This document shows, in pieces, positions 52,164-60,845 of a DNA stretch of 64,000 bases. The stretch's first letter is position 1; the number at the start of each line of letters is the position of its first letter. The position numbers and the translations under genes are program-made. The stretch is from FEN-1219 sp963810755. GTDB lineage: Bacteria; Pseudomonadota; Gammaproteobacteria; Steroidobacterales; Rariloculaceae. The stretch spans positions 124,001 to 188,000 of the forward strand of contig CAWEOP010000003.1 of assembly GCA_963810755.1 (NCBI GenBank). The letters run 5' to 3'. The notes below the pieces were generated by a model. It did no database searches, was not told where the DNA came from, and saw only the letters and a list, made by a program, of their open reading frames with translations.

Positions 52164-52177
52164 AGCGACGCTCCCTG

Positions 52178-54391
52178 TCAGAACCTGAACGTGTAGCTCA
52201 CCTTGGCGGTGACGTCGGACACCGCGGAGTGGAACTCGCCGTCGAGATCGTAGTCCTCGAGGTTCTGGTTGATCACGAAGAACACCTCGCGGCCCGCGAC
52301 CGGAATCCAATGCAGCCGCATGTTCACACCCGCGGTGTCGCTCACGTTGTCGTACTGGATCAGGTTTACCCAGGACAACGTCGAGGAGAACACGATGTCG
52401 AGGCCGAGGCGCACGAGCCGCGTCTCGAAGTCGCCCTGCGGCAACGTTATTTCGTTGAGCTCGTAGCTCACGTTGGTTCGGAAGTGCGGCGAAGGCCGCC
52501 ACGTGAGGTCGCCCAATTGCGTCTTGCGGCGCCCGTCGTAGAAGTCGCCGTCGATGATCCGCAGCGTACCGGCGAACTTGCGGTGTTGGCCGGTGCGCAG
52601 CTCGCCGCCGATGTCGCCGAACGAGTAGTCGCCCGGCGGGATGATCACGCCGGGTGAAATCTCGAACGGCGTGAGCAGCACTTGGCGCTCCGTGCGCGGA
52701 ACGAACAGCAGCACGTCGGCCGTGCGGTTCGTGATCTCGAACTGCATCGCCGTGATCGCTTGCTGCAAGCCGCCGTCCACCGGCTCGATCCGCTGTGAGG
52801 TGGCGCTCGTGAGAAAGGATTGCACGTATTTGCCGCGCGGCCGGTACGTGTAACCAACGTCGCCCGAATAATCGCGCACGCCGCTGCGATCGAGGTAGCC
52901 CAGGCCCGGGAAGAAGTTCTGCTCGAGCACCTTCACTGCCGCGCCGCCGCGAAACCCGGTTGCGTTCGGCACCCTGATGGCGGCGCCGTATGCGGCGTCG
53001 TCGCCGACGAGCCCGTCGGTGTCGCTCTGCTGCAGCCAGGCGTCGCTTTCGAGCGTGCGGCCGCCGGGCAGGCGCGTATTGCGGTAGTAGAAATCCATGC
53101 CCGCAACGGAGTTGTCGACGTTCGAGCTCGGGTTGCCCGAGGTCGCGATGACGCCGACGCTCGACTCCCCGAACACGCCCATTTTTGCGCGCACGACCGA
53201 GAGTGCCTGTGAATTCACGGTGCCGAAGTCGTCTTGCACGATCGACAGCGCGCCGAGCTCGACGTTGCCGACGCGACCGCTGATCTTGCCGCCGTAGTCG
53301 AGGTCGACGAGCTGGCCGGTGCCGCTCAAGCCGATCTTGCGCGAAAAGAACGGGCGGCCGTTCTCGCGCAGCGGCCGCATGATACCGAAGCCGGTGCCTT
53401 GGACGCCGATTCGGCCGAACTCGAAGATGTCGGCCTCGCGCAGGAAGAAATCGCGCTTCTCGGGAAAGAACAACCCGAAGCGCGTGAGGTTCACTTGGCG
53501 GTCGTCGACCTCCGTAGCCGAGAAGTCGGTGTTGATCGTGAGCAACGCGTTGAGTGACGGCGTCACCTTGTAGGCCAGATCGAGCGACGGCTCGGCGTCC
53601 GACTCGGAGCTCGTCACGGTCGGCGCGGCTGCCGTCTCGAAGCTGTGGTGGCGATTCGCACTGAGCGACGGCACGAGATCGAGCCCATGCGGGTCGAGCC
53701 CCTCGAAACCGACGGCCGTGCCCGCGATGCTCGGGTTGTACGCACGGTTGCGCGAAACCCAGGCGAGGTTCTCGTTCTTGCGAACGACGCCGCGCGAGAA
53801 GTTGAGCCCCCAGGTGTCGGTGTGCGGATCGAACGACAGCGATTTGAATGGAATCGCGATCTCTGCGATCCAACCGCCCTCGAAGCGCCCGGACTTGCCC
53901 TCGAAGATCGTGTCCCACGCGCCGTAGAAGTCGGTGACGTTGAGGTACAACCCGTCCGTTCGCACACCGTTCGGATTCAGCCCGAAGTAGTAGCCGCTGC
54001 GTTGGTTGAAGAACGGATCGAGCGTGACGTAGAAGCGATCGTCCTGGCCGATGTTGTCGTTCTGGCGCAGGTTCTGCGCCGTGATGTGCGCGGGATCGTT
54101 GTCGTAGAGCTTCGCGCCGACGTAGAGATTGTCGTCGTCGTAAAGCAAGTAGATTTCGGTGCGCTCGTCGGGCGTCGCGTATTCGACCGGCGCGGTCTGG
54201 TGCAGATCGTCGATGAGGGCCGCGGTGGCCCAAATGGCGTCGTCGAGCTTCCCATCGATGACGGGCCGCACCTCGGTGCGGACCATCTTCACCGACTTCT
54301 CACCGGGATCTTGCAGGGGCGCTTGCGCGAGCACGGTGCCGGACGCCAGCAAGGCCAGCAGCGGCCACCCCCGCCGCCCGAAATCGAACAT
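52178..54391 (-). CDS. DUF5916 outer-membrane protein with CBM9-like domain
   Basis: A 737-residue intact protein. The signal peptide ends GTVLAQ. The first 200 residues form a CBM9/DOMON-like carbohydrate-binding domain (RPVIDGKLDDAIWATAALID, YLLYDDDNLYVGAKLYDN). The rest is the DUF5916 beta-barrel: DRQVNLTRFGLFFPEKRDFF, READIFEFGR, RLPGGRTLESDAWLQQSD and terminal VSYTFRF. It probably sits in the outer membrane and binds or admits a glycan or peptide. It precedes its own paralog by 14 bases, so both are transcribed together. Confidence 0.93.
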   Translation of the reverse strand: MFDFGRRGWPLLALLASGTVLAQAPLQDPGEKSVKMVRTEVRPVIDGKLDDAIWATAALIDDLHQTAPVEYATPDERTEIYLLYDDDNLYVGAKLYDNDPAHITAQNLRQNDNIGQDDRFYVTLDPFFNQRSGYYFGLNPNGVRTDGLYLNVTDFYGAWDTIFEGKSGRFEGGWIAEIAIPFKSLSFDPHTDTWGLNFSRGVVRKNENLAWVSRNRAYNPSIAGTAVGFEGLDPHGLDLVPSLSANRHHSFETAAAPTVTSSESDAEPSLDLAYKVTPSLNALLTINTDFSATEVDDRQVNLTRFGLFFPEKRDFFLREADIFEFGRIGVQGTGFGIMRPLRENGRPFFSRKIGLSGTGQLVDLDYGGKISGRVGNVELGALSIVQDDFGTVNSQALSVVRAKMGVFGESSVGVIATSGNPSSNVDNSVAGMDFYYRNTRLPGGRTLESDAWLQQSDTDGLVGDDAAYGAAIRVPNATGFRGGAAVKVLEQNFFPGLGYLDRSGVRDYSGDVGYTYRPRGKYVQSFLTSATSQRIEPVDGGLQQAITAMQFEITNRTADVLLFVPRTERQVLLTPFEISPGVIIPPGDYSFGDIGGELRTGQHRKFAGTLRIIDGDFYDGRRKTQLGDLTWRPSPHFRTNVSYELNEITLPQGDFETRLVRLGLDIVFSSTLSWVNLIQYDNVSDTAGVNMRLHWIPVAGREVFFVINQNLEDYDLDGEFHSAVSDVTAKVSYTFRF

Positions 54392-54555
54392 GAGTCCCCT
54401 TCACGGTCGCGAAACGAAGCGCGAACGATAACCGAAAGTTCGGACTGGAGGCGGGATAGTAACGACCGGAAGCGCCTAGAGTTTTCCCAAGCGGGACGCA
54501 CCCGCGCCGGGTGCCGTCGGCACTCGATCGACGTACACGGCGCGAGCGCGTAGCA

Positions 54556-55164
54556 CTATTTCATCAAGCCCTCCGCCTTCAGCGCGGCTTGAACGGCGGG
54601 CCGCGCAGCGACCCGTTTCTGGAACGCCCCAAGGTTCGCGAGCGCCGAGAGATCGAGCCCCACGTGGCTCGCCCAGCTCGTCATCACGAACAGATACGCG
54701 TCCGCGACGGTGAACTTGTCGCCGAGCAGGAATGGCTTGCCCGCGAGCTTCGTGTCGATCGAGCCGAAGCGCTTGCGCAAAAGCCCAAGCCGCTCCTCGC
54801 GAACCTCGGGCAGCACCTTCGGATTGAACAGCGCGCCGAAGGTTTTGTGGATCTCGGAGTTGATGAACGTGAGGATCTCCTGCAGCCGATAGCGCTCGAT
54901 CGTGCCGTTCGCAGGCGCGAGCCCCGATGCGGGTTTCTTGTCCGCGAGGTACTGCTGGATCACCGGCCCCTCGGTCAGCACTTGACCCGGCTCGTATTCG
55001 AGCGCGGGCACATAGCCGTTCGGGTTGATCGTGAGGAAGTCCTTCCCGGACTCCGTCTTCTTGGTCGCGAGATCGACCTTTTCGAGCTCGAGGTCGATGC
55101 CGGCCTCGCGCGCGACGATGTGCGGGGCGAGCGAGCAGGCGCCCGGTGCGTAGTAAAGCTTCAT
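54556..55164 (-). CDS. gstA: Glutathione S-transferase, beta class
   Basis: A 202-residue cytoplasmic enzyme. MKLYYAPGACSLAPHIV has the beta-class signature with Cys10; INPNGYVPALE and TEGPVIQQYLAD form the glutathione site. KFTVADAYLFVMTSWA is the conserved helix of the C-terminal domain. It conjugates glutathione to electrophiles. Length is normal for the class. It is divergent from an MFS transporter gene. Confidence 0.95.
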   Translation of the reverse strand: MKLYYAPGACSLAPHIVAREAGIDLELEKVDLATKKTESGKDFLTINPNGYVPALEYEPGQVLTEGPVIQQYLADKKPASGLAPANGTIERYRLQEILTFINSEIHKTFGALFNPKVLPEVREERLGLLRKRFGSIDTKLAGKPFLLGDKFTVADAYLFVMTSWASHVGLDLSALANLGAFQKRVAARPAVQAALKAEGLMK

Positions 55165-55319
55165 TGTCGTCTCCTTATCTCTATGGTGCTGTCGAATCTT
55201 GTCAGCGCAGGGGTGGCGGGTAAAGATAGCGGGCCGCGCCGGAAATCAGGGGACTCGAGCGCGAACCACGGGCGCGCGCTTCGCGTCGATCGACAACTCC
55301 GGAACACACCCCTACCTCG

Positions 55320-56615
55320 ATGAGCCCACGACGCGTCCTGTTCGCGAGCCTGATCGGCACGACGATCGAGTTCTTCGACTTCTATATCTACGGCACGGCT
55401 GCCGTGCTCGTGTTCCCGTCGCTGTTCTTTCCGGGCGGCAATCCGACGACCGCGATGCTGCAGTCGCTCGCGACGTTTGCGCTCGCGTTCCTCGCGCGGC
55501 CGATCGGCTCGGCGCTGTTCGGCCACTTCGGCGACCGGATCGGCCGCAAAGCGACGCTCGTCGCCGCACTGCTGACCATGGGGTTGTCGACCGTCGCGAT
55601 CGGCCTGCTGCCGACCTACGCCTCGATCGGCGTGCTCGCTCCGGCGCTGCTGGCGCTGTGCCGCTTCGGACAAGGCATCGGCCTCGGCGGCGAATGGGGA
55701 GGCGCGGTGCTGCTCGCGATCGAGAATGCGCCGGCCGGGAAGCGCGCTTGGTACGGCATGTTCCCGCAGCTCGGCGCGCCGATCGGCTTCGTCTTCGCGA
55801 CCGGAGTGTTCGTCGCGCTCACGGAATACTTGAGCGACGCACAGCTTTTCGCGTGGGGCTGGCGGCTGCCGTTCCTCGCGAGCGCGCTACTCGTGTTCGT
55901 CGGGCTGTACGTGCGCCTCAGGATTACCGAGACGCCCGCGTTCCAACGCGCAATGGTGAACAACGAGCGCGTCGCCGTGCCGATTCTCGCCGTGCTGCGC
56001 GAGCACACGGCGACGCTGCTCCTCGCGACCGTCGGCGCGGTCACGACGTTCGTCACCTTCTACTTGATGACGGTGTTCACACTGAGCTGGGGCACGACGC
56101 AGCTGAACTTCGCGCGCCAAGAGTTCCTGCTGCTGCAGATCGTCGGCGTGTTGTTCTTCGCGGCGACCGTACCGCTGTCTGCGGCCGTCGCCGAGCGGAT
56201 CGGCCGGCTGCCGATGCTGATGATCGCCACGCTCGCGATCGTGGCGTTCGGCCTTCTGTTCGAGCCGCTGTTCGGGGCGGGCAGCAGCGCGCTCGACGTG
56301 GTGGTGTTTCTGTCGGCCGGGCTCGCGTGCATGGGGCTCACGTACGGACCGCTCGGCACGGCCCTCGCGGAGCTGTTCCCGACCGCCGTGCGCTACACGG
56401 GCGCGTCGGTCGCGTTCAACCTCGCGGGCATCCTCGGCGGCTCGCTCGCGCCGTACATCGCGACCTCGCTGGCCGCGCGCTATGGGATCGCCGCGGTCGG
56501 CTACTATCTCTCGGCGGCCGGCGTGCTCACGTTCGCGGCGCTGGCGGCGATCGCGGCACGATCGGGACGCACGGCGATCCCACGCGTGGAATCGGTTCCG
56601 GAAACGACGCTCTGA
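55320..56615 (+). CDS. MFS transporter, metabolite:H+ symporter type
   Basis: A 431-residue inner-membrane protein with 12 TM segments. IGTTIEFFDFYIYGTAAVLV at the N-terminus, RPIGSALFGHFGDRIGRKAT (loop 2-3 motif) and RFGQGIGLGGEWGGAVLL are the hallmarks of the metabolite:H+ symporter family (ProP, ShiA, KgtP). It imports a small organic acid or compatible solute with protons. Substrate not clear. The PQQ dehydrogenase gene follows on the same strand. Confidence 0.94.
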   Translation: MSPRRVLFASLIGTTIEFFDFYIYGTAAVLVFPSLFFPGGNPTTAMLQSLATFALAFLARPIGSALFGHFGDRIGRKATLVAALLTMGLSTVAIGLLPTYASIGVLAPALLALCRFGQGIGLGGEWGGAVLLAIENAPAGKRAWYGMFPQLGAPIGFVFATGVFVALTEYLSDAQLFAWGWRLPFLASALLVFVGLYVRLRITETPAFQRAMVNNERVAVPILAVLREHTATLLLATVGAVTTFVTFYLMTVFTLSWGTTQLNFARQEFLLLQIVGVLFFAATVPLSAAVAERIGRLPMLMIATLAIVAFGLLFEPLFGAGSSALDVVVFLSAGLACMGLTYGPLGTALAELFPTAVRYTGASVAFNLAGILGGSLAPYIATSLAARYGIAAVGYYLSAAGVLTFAALAAIAARSGRTAIPRVESVPETTL

Positions 56616-56710
56616 GCGAGTGCGAAGGCTGCAGCCGCCGCGCCCCTCGCGGCGCGGCGAGCCGTCGTCGATAATGCCCCACGGAGCTCCGCTCCCCCGG
56701 GGGTACTCAA

Positions 56711-58594
56711 GTGATTCGTGCATCGACTGCGGCGCAAAGCACCGCGCGCCGCTCGCTCGTCTGGCTCGCCGTCGCGGTCGCCGTCGCCTGCTCGGTTTCG
56801 CTACTGGCATCGGCGCAACGTACCGATGCGATCAAGCGCGCACCCGCGTTCGCCGCGAAGGCACTCACGACGCCGCCGACCACCGCGTGGGTCACGAACG
56901 GCGGCACGCTCTACAACCAGCGCTATTCGCCGCTGCGCCTGATCAATCGCGACAACGTCGCGCAGCTGAAGCCGAAGTGGCGGGTGAGCCTGAACGGCTC
57001 GGGCGCCGCGAGCAAATATTCCGCGCAAGCCCAACCGCTCGTGTACGACGGCGTGATCTATCTCGTCACGGGTGCCGACGACGTGTTCGCGGTCGACGCG
57101 GAGACCGGCAAGTTCCGTTGGACGTATCAGGCGGGTCTCGACGAGGCGATCGATGTCGTCTGCTGCGGCTGGGAGAGCCGCGGGCTCGGGCTCGGTGAAG
57201 GCAAAGTGTTCGTGGGTCAGCTCGACGGCAAGCTGGTCGCGCTCGACCAACGCACCGGGACCGTCGCGTGGTCCACGCAAGCGGAGCGCTGGCAGGACGG
57301 GTTCTCGATCACGGCGGCGCCGCTGTACTACGACGGCCTCGTGATCGTGGGATTCGCAGGCGGCGACCGCGCGACGCGCGGGCGCATCAAGGCGTTCGAC
57401 GCGAAGAACGGCAAGCTCAAATGGACCTTCTATACGATCCCGGGGCCCGGCGAATTCGGCCACGACACGTGGCCGAGCTACAACGACGCGTGGAAATACG
57501 GCGGCGCCGCGATCTGGCAAACGCCGGCGATTGACCCCGAGCTCGGCCTCATCTACTTCTCCACCGGCAACCCCGGCCCCGATCTGAGCGGCGGCGTGCG
57601 GGCGGGCGACAACCTGTTCAGCACCTCCATCGTGGCGCTCGAAGTCGCGACCGGGAAATACCGCTGGCACTTCCAGCAGGTGCATCACGATCTCTGGGAC
57701 TACGACTCGCCGAATCCGGTCGTGCTGTTCGACGCACCGATCCGCGGCGAGATGCGCAAAGGGATCGCCGAGGTATCGAAGACGGGCTTCACCTACATCC
57801 TCGATCGCACGAACGGCACGCCGCTGATCGGCATCGAGGAGCGCGCGGTGCCGCAGGAGCCGCGGCAGGCGACGTCGGCGACTCAGCCGTATCCGCTCGG
57901 CGACTCCGTCGTGCCGCAGGAAGTGGACATCGTGCCGGAAGGTTTCGAGCTCGTGAACGGCGGCAAGATCTTCACGCCGTTTTGGGACAAGCCGATCCTC
58001 GTGAAGCCGCAAGCGACCGGCGGCGCGAATTGGCCGCCGAGCTCGTACGACCCGGAGTCGCATCTGCTCTATGTGTGCGCCCACGACGGCATGGGCGCGT
58101 ACTCGGGCGACCTGCAAGTCGACTTCATGGAGCCGATGCCGGGCAAGCGCTACTTGAACGGAACCTACACTCGATCGGGGATCCGCGTGCGCGGCGTATT
58201 CGCGGCCGTCGACGTCACGACGAACAAGCTCGCGTGGCGGCAGCAGTGGGATCAAATGTGCTACAGCGGGACGCTCGTCACGGCCGGCGGGCTCGTGTTC
58301 GTCGGACGCAACGACGGGCGCTTCACCGCGCTCGACAAGGCGAACGGCCGGCAGCTCTGGGAGTTCGAGGCCGACGCGGGCGTGCACGCGCCCGCGACGA
58401 CCTTCGAGCACCTCGGCCGCCAGTACGTGGTCGTGCACGTGGGTGGGAGCTTCTTTCCGGGCACGAAGCACGGCGATGGGCTCTGGCTGTTCTCGCTCGA
58501 CGGCCAGCTCAAGGTCGACCCCTCGGGCGGTTCATCCGTGAGCGGTTCGACCGGCGGCGCGCCGGCCGCTCCGCGGACGGACGCCGGGGACTAG
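56711..58594 (+). CDS. PQQ-dependent dehydrogenase
   Basis: A 627-residue periplasmic quinoprotein. The signal peptide ends in LLASAQ. Tryptophan-docking propeller blades are visible (VFAVDAETGKFRWTYQ, LVALDQRTGTVAWSTQ, IKAFDAKNGKLKWTFY). The vicinal disulphide Cys151-Cys152 (DVVCCGWESRG) is typical of quinoprotein alcohol dehydrogenases. VHHDLWDYDSPNPV supplies the catalytic Asp330. Asp332, two residues on, is the position used for lanthanide binding in XoxF-type enzymes, but membrane glucose dehydrogenases also have it. It probably oxidises an alcohol or sugar and feeds electrons to a cytochrome. No cytochrome gene is adjacent. Confidence 0.93.
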   Translation: MIRASTAAQSTARRSLVWLAVAVAVACSVSLLASAQRTDAIKRAPAFAAKALTTPPTTAWVTNGGTLYNQRYSPLRLINRDNVAQLKPKWRVSLNGSGAASKYSAQAQPLVYDGVIYLVTGADDVFAVDAETGKFRWTYQAGLDEAIDVVCCGWESRGLGLGEGKVFVGQLDGKLVALDQRTGTVAWSTQAERWQDGFSITAAPLYYDGLVIVGFAGGDRATRGRIKAFDAKNGKLKWTFYTIPGPGEFGHDTWPSYNDAWKYGGAAIWQTPAIDPELGLIYFSTGNPGPDLSGGVRAGDNLFSTSIVALEVATGKYRWHFQQVHHDLWDYDSPNPVVLFDAPIRGEMRKGIAEVSKTGFTYILDRTNGTPLIGIEERAVPQEPRQATSATQPYPLGDSVVPQEVDIVPEGFELVNGGKIFTPFWDKPILVKPQATGGANWPPSSYDPESHLLYVCAHDGMGAYSGDLQVDFMEPMPGKRYLNGTYTRSGIRVRGVFAAVDVTTNKLAWRQQWDQMCYSGTLVTAGGLVFVGRNDGRFTALDKANGRQLWEFEADAGVHAPATTFEHLGRQYVVVHVGGSFFPGTKHGDGLWLFSLDGQLKVDPSGGSSVSGSTGGAPAAPRTDAGD

Positions 58595-58672
58595 GACGGC
58601 TCCGCTGGCGCACTGGCCGCGGCCACTCGCTGCCGCTGCCTGGCCGCCCGACAGGGCTCCAGAATATTTGAG

Positions 58673-58726
58673 TTGACGGCCGCGCGGTTATCACTACACT
58701 TGTAGATATCATCTCTACGAGTGTCG
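58673..58726 (+). promoter_or_regulatory. Promoter with two BlaI-type operators
   Basis: TTGACG (58673-58678), 16 bases, TACACT (58695-58700). The operator CTACACTTGTAG (58694-58705) covers the -10 element. A second, weaker copy CTACGAGTGTCG (58715-58726) is centred exactly 21 bases on, two helical turns, just before the BlaI-type start codon. Two such sites fit autorepression by the BlaI/MecI-type protein. Confidence 0.6.
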
Positions 58727-58728
58727 TT

Positions 58729-59124
58729 ATGGCCGTGCGCTTGTCGGAATTCGAGCTCGACGTGATGACCCACTTCTGGGCCGACCGCGAGCTGTCCGCC
58801 CCCGAGCTCTTCGAGCGCATCGGCGGCGAACGCGGCGTGGCCTATTCCACCGTGAAGACGATCGTCGACCGGCTCGAGGAGAAGGGCGCAATCGAGCGCG
58901 TCGCGAACCGCGGCCGCACGATCGTGTACTCGCCCGTGATCAAGCAGGAGCGCATCCGCAAGCCGCTCGTCAAAGCGTTCTTGCGCCGCTTGTTCGGCGA
59001 CGACCTGCGGCCGTTGTTCGCGCAGCTGCTGCAAGACGAGAAGCTGAGCGACGACGAGCTCGAGTATTTGCGCAAGCTCGTCGCCCAGGCTCCACAGAGC
59101 AAGGCTCCCCAGGGCAAGAAATGA
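58729..59124 (+). CDS. BlaI/MecI/CopY-family repressor
   Basis: A 131-residue winged-helix protein: LSEFELDVMTHFWADRELSA, then GVAYSTVKTIVDRLEEKGAI (recognition helix) and RTIVYSPVIKQERIRKPLVK before a C-terminal dimerisation helix. The family represses until cleaved by a BlaR1-type membrane peptidase. It overlaps the M56 peptidase gene by 4 bases (ATGA). Confidence 0.94.
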   Translation: MAVRLSEFELDVMTHFWADRELSAPELFERIGGERGVAYSTVKTIVDRLEEKGAIERVANRGRTIVYSPVIKQERIRKPLVKAFLRRLFGDDLRPLFAQLLQDEKLSDDELEYLRKLVAQAPQSKAPQGKK

Positions 59125-60368
59125 GCGCGCTCGTCGAGACATTCGCCGCCGCGCTCGTGTTGAGCGCGCTCGCGTGCGTCTGCCTCGCGCTGCTGCCGAA
59201 CGCGCCGCCGCGCGTGCGTTTGGGCGTGGCGATCGCGGGCCTCTGCGCGTGGCTCGTTCCGTGGGCGTGGATTCGCGTCCCCGTCACACAAGCGAACGCG
59301 GTCCACCTGGAATTGGGCGAGCCGCTCGAACGCATTGCGGCTCTGGGCGGCGCACTCGCGGGCGGCGGCGCGTCGGACGCGCCCGCATCGCTCGCGTACG
59401 CTGTCGCGGCCCTGTTCGTCGTCGGGCTCGCGCTGTTCGCGGGCGATTGGCTCGCGCTGCGCCGCTGTGTGCAGCGCTGGCGAGCCGCGGGCCGTCCAGG
59501 CGACGCGCTGCGCGCACTATTACCGGCCGAGCTGCACGGCGTCGCGGCCGAGATCCGCGTGGTGCGCGGCAGCCGCGTGGCCGCCGCGTCGGGGTGGCTC
59601 CTGCCCACTGTTTGGATCGGGGACCGCCACACCGGCGAGCGCCTCCGACTCATCCTCGTCCACGAGATGTGGCATGCGCGACGGCGCGATCCGGTCCGGC
59701 TCGCTTTGATCGCGGCAGTGCGCCGCCTCTATTGGTGGAATCCGATCGTCGGTCACCTCGCGCGGCAAGCGGTGCTGATGATCGAGTCGGAGTGCGACCA
59801 CCGCAGCGCCGCGCTGCTCGGCAAATCGAGCTACATCGCTGAGCTGGCGGCGTTGATGCTCGGCGACGCGTCCGCTTCCCCGCGGCTGCTCGCGACCGTG
59901 CGCAGCGCAAACTCTAACGTCGCGCGGCTGCGTTTGCTCGGCGCGCCGCTGCGGCTGCGCGCGCGCGACGTCGCTGTGATCGGCGCGTTGTCCGCCGCCG
60001 GCGCGGTGACCGCGGCGGCGAGCGTCGTCGAACGCGGCTACGGAGCTACGCATGACGGTGCGGTTTTGGGCAGCACTGCGCTCCCGGGCACGCCCGCGGG
60101 CCGCGCGCTCGAGGCGCTGCTCGGCGCAGTCAACGCCGGCGACACCGAGCTCGTGCGCGAGACCTTGGGCGCGTACACGCCGCAAGAGCTGCCGCTACCG
60201 TTCCCGAGCGGCGAGGTCCGCGTCGTCGACGTGCTGCGCAGCGAGCCGCTGCGCATCGAGTACGTCGTCGAGGCACGCGACGGCGGCGCGCGAGGGATCG
60301 GCGAGATCGAGGTCGCCGATGCTGCCGCGCGGCAGATCACGAGCGCGCGCTTGCGGGCGCTCCCGTGA
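59121..60368 (+). CDS. BlaR1-like M56 membrane peptidase without penicillin sensor
   Basis: A 415-residue protein. Several TM helices flank a zinc-peptidase domain with HEMWH at 181-185 (LILVHEMWHARRRDP) and WWNPIVGHLARQAVLMIESE, where the Glu of ESECDHR is the third ligand. After the last TM (about residue 285) there is only a periplasmic tail of about 120 residues (ALEALLGAVNAGDTELVRET), not the 250-residue penicillin-binding sensor of true BlaR1. It therefore senses something else and should inactivate the upstream BlaI-type repressor. Confidence 0.92.
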   Translation: MSALVETFAAALVLSALACVCLALLPNAPPRVRLGVAIAGLCAWLVPWAWIRVPVTQANAVHLELGEPLERIAALGGALAGGGASDAPASLAYAVAALFVVGLALFAGDWLALRRCVQRWRAAGRPGDALRALLPAELHGVAAEIRVVRGSRVAAASGWLLPTVWIGDRHTGERLRLILVHEMWHARRRDPVRLALIAAVRRLYWWNPIVGHLARQAVLMIESECDHRSAALLGKSSYIAELAALMLGDASASPRLLATVRSANSNVARLRLLGAPLRLRARDVAVIGALSAAGAVTAAASVVERGYGATHDGAVLGSTALPGTPAGRALEALLGAVNAGDTELVRETLGAYTPQELPLPFPSGEVRVVDVLRSEPLRIEYVVEARDGGARGIGEIEVADAAARQITSARLRALP

Positions 60369-60446
60369 GCCGCGGTTCGGCGGAGGCCGGACTGCGACGA
60401 GTGTCCAAGCAATACGAGTGACGTTGCATTCGCGGAGGTTATCGAC

Positions 60447-60845
60447 ATGACTCGCAACGCAATCCGAATCGCGGCGATCGCCGGATGCTTGGTTTTCGGC
60501 CGCGCGCACGCTCACCACAGTTACGCACTATTCGACGTCTGCAAGGACGTCGCGCTCGAGGGTGAGATCACGAGCGTCTCGTGGGTGAATCCGCACATCG
60601 TGATCGATCTCAAGACGAAGGACGTGCCGGCCTATCGCGTCGAATGGCTCAGCCTCGTGCAACTTCAGCGATTCGGCGTCGAAGAGGCACTGAAGGCCGG
60701 CGACCGGGTCGTGATCACAGGCAACGCGATGCGCGACCCCGCGGTGAAGGTGTTGTCGCTCGTGAGCGAGATTCGCCGCCCCAGCGACGGCTGGGGCTGG
60801 ACGCGCGAGCCGCGGCCGGCGCCGACGGGTTGCCCGTCCGGCTGA
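60447..60845 (+). CDS. DUF6152 secreted protein
   Basis: A 132-residue protein. The signal peptide ends RAHA and is followed by HHSYALFDVCKDVALEGEIT and SWVNPHIVIDLKTKD. It is a DUF6152 protein. It keeps HH and xNPH, but with Val for Thr. It ends in a Pro/Gly/Cys-rich tail. It is alone here, without a WDGDTLVV partner, and follows the M56 peptidase gene by 78 bases, so it might belong to the same regulated transcript. It ends directly against the convergent hydrolase gene. Confidence 0.9.
   Translation: MTRNAIRIAAIAGCLVFGRAHAHHSYALFDVCKDVALEGEITSVSWVNPHIVIDLKTKDVPAYRVEWLSLVQLQRFGVEEALKAGDRVVITGNAMRDPAVKVLSLVSEIRRPSDGWGWTREPRPAPTGCPSG

Noticed and set aside
49716..54233. A 1,505-codon open frame on the minus strand
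   Set aside because: It joins a nonsense frame of the upstream DUF5916 gene to the downstream DUF5916 gene. The real genes are 52178-54391 and 49796-52163, recognised by signal peptides and family motifs.
58729..60368. Classical BlaI/BlaR1 beta-lactam sensor pair
   Set aside because: The membrane peptidase has no penicillin-binding sensor domain and no beta-lactamase gene is adjacent.
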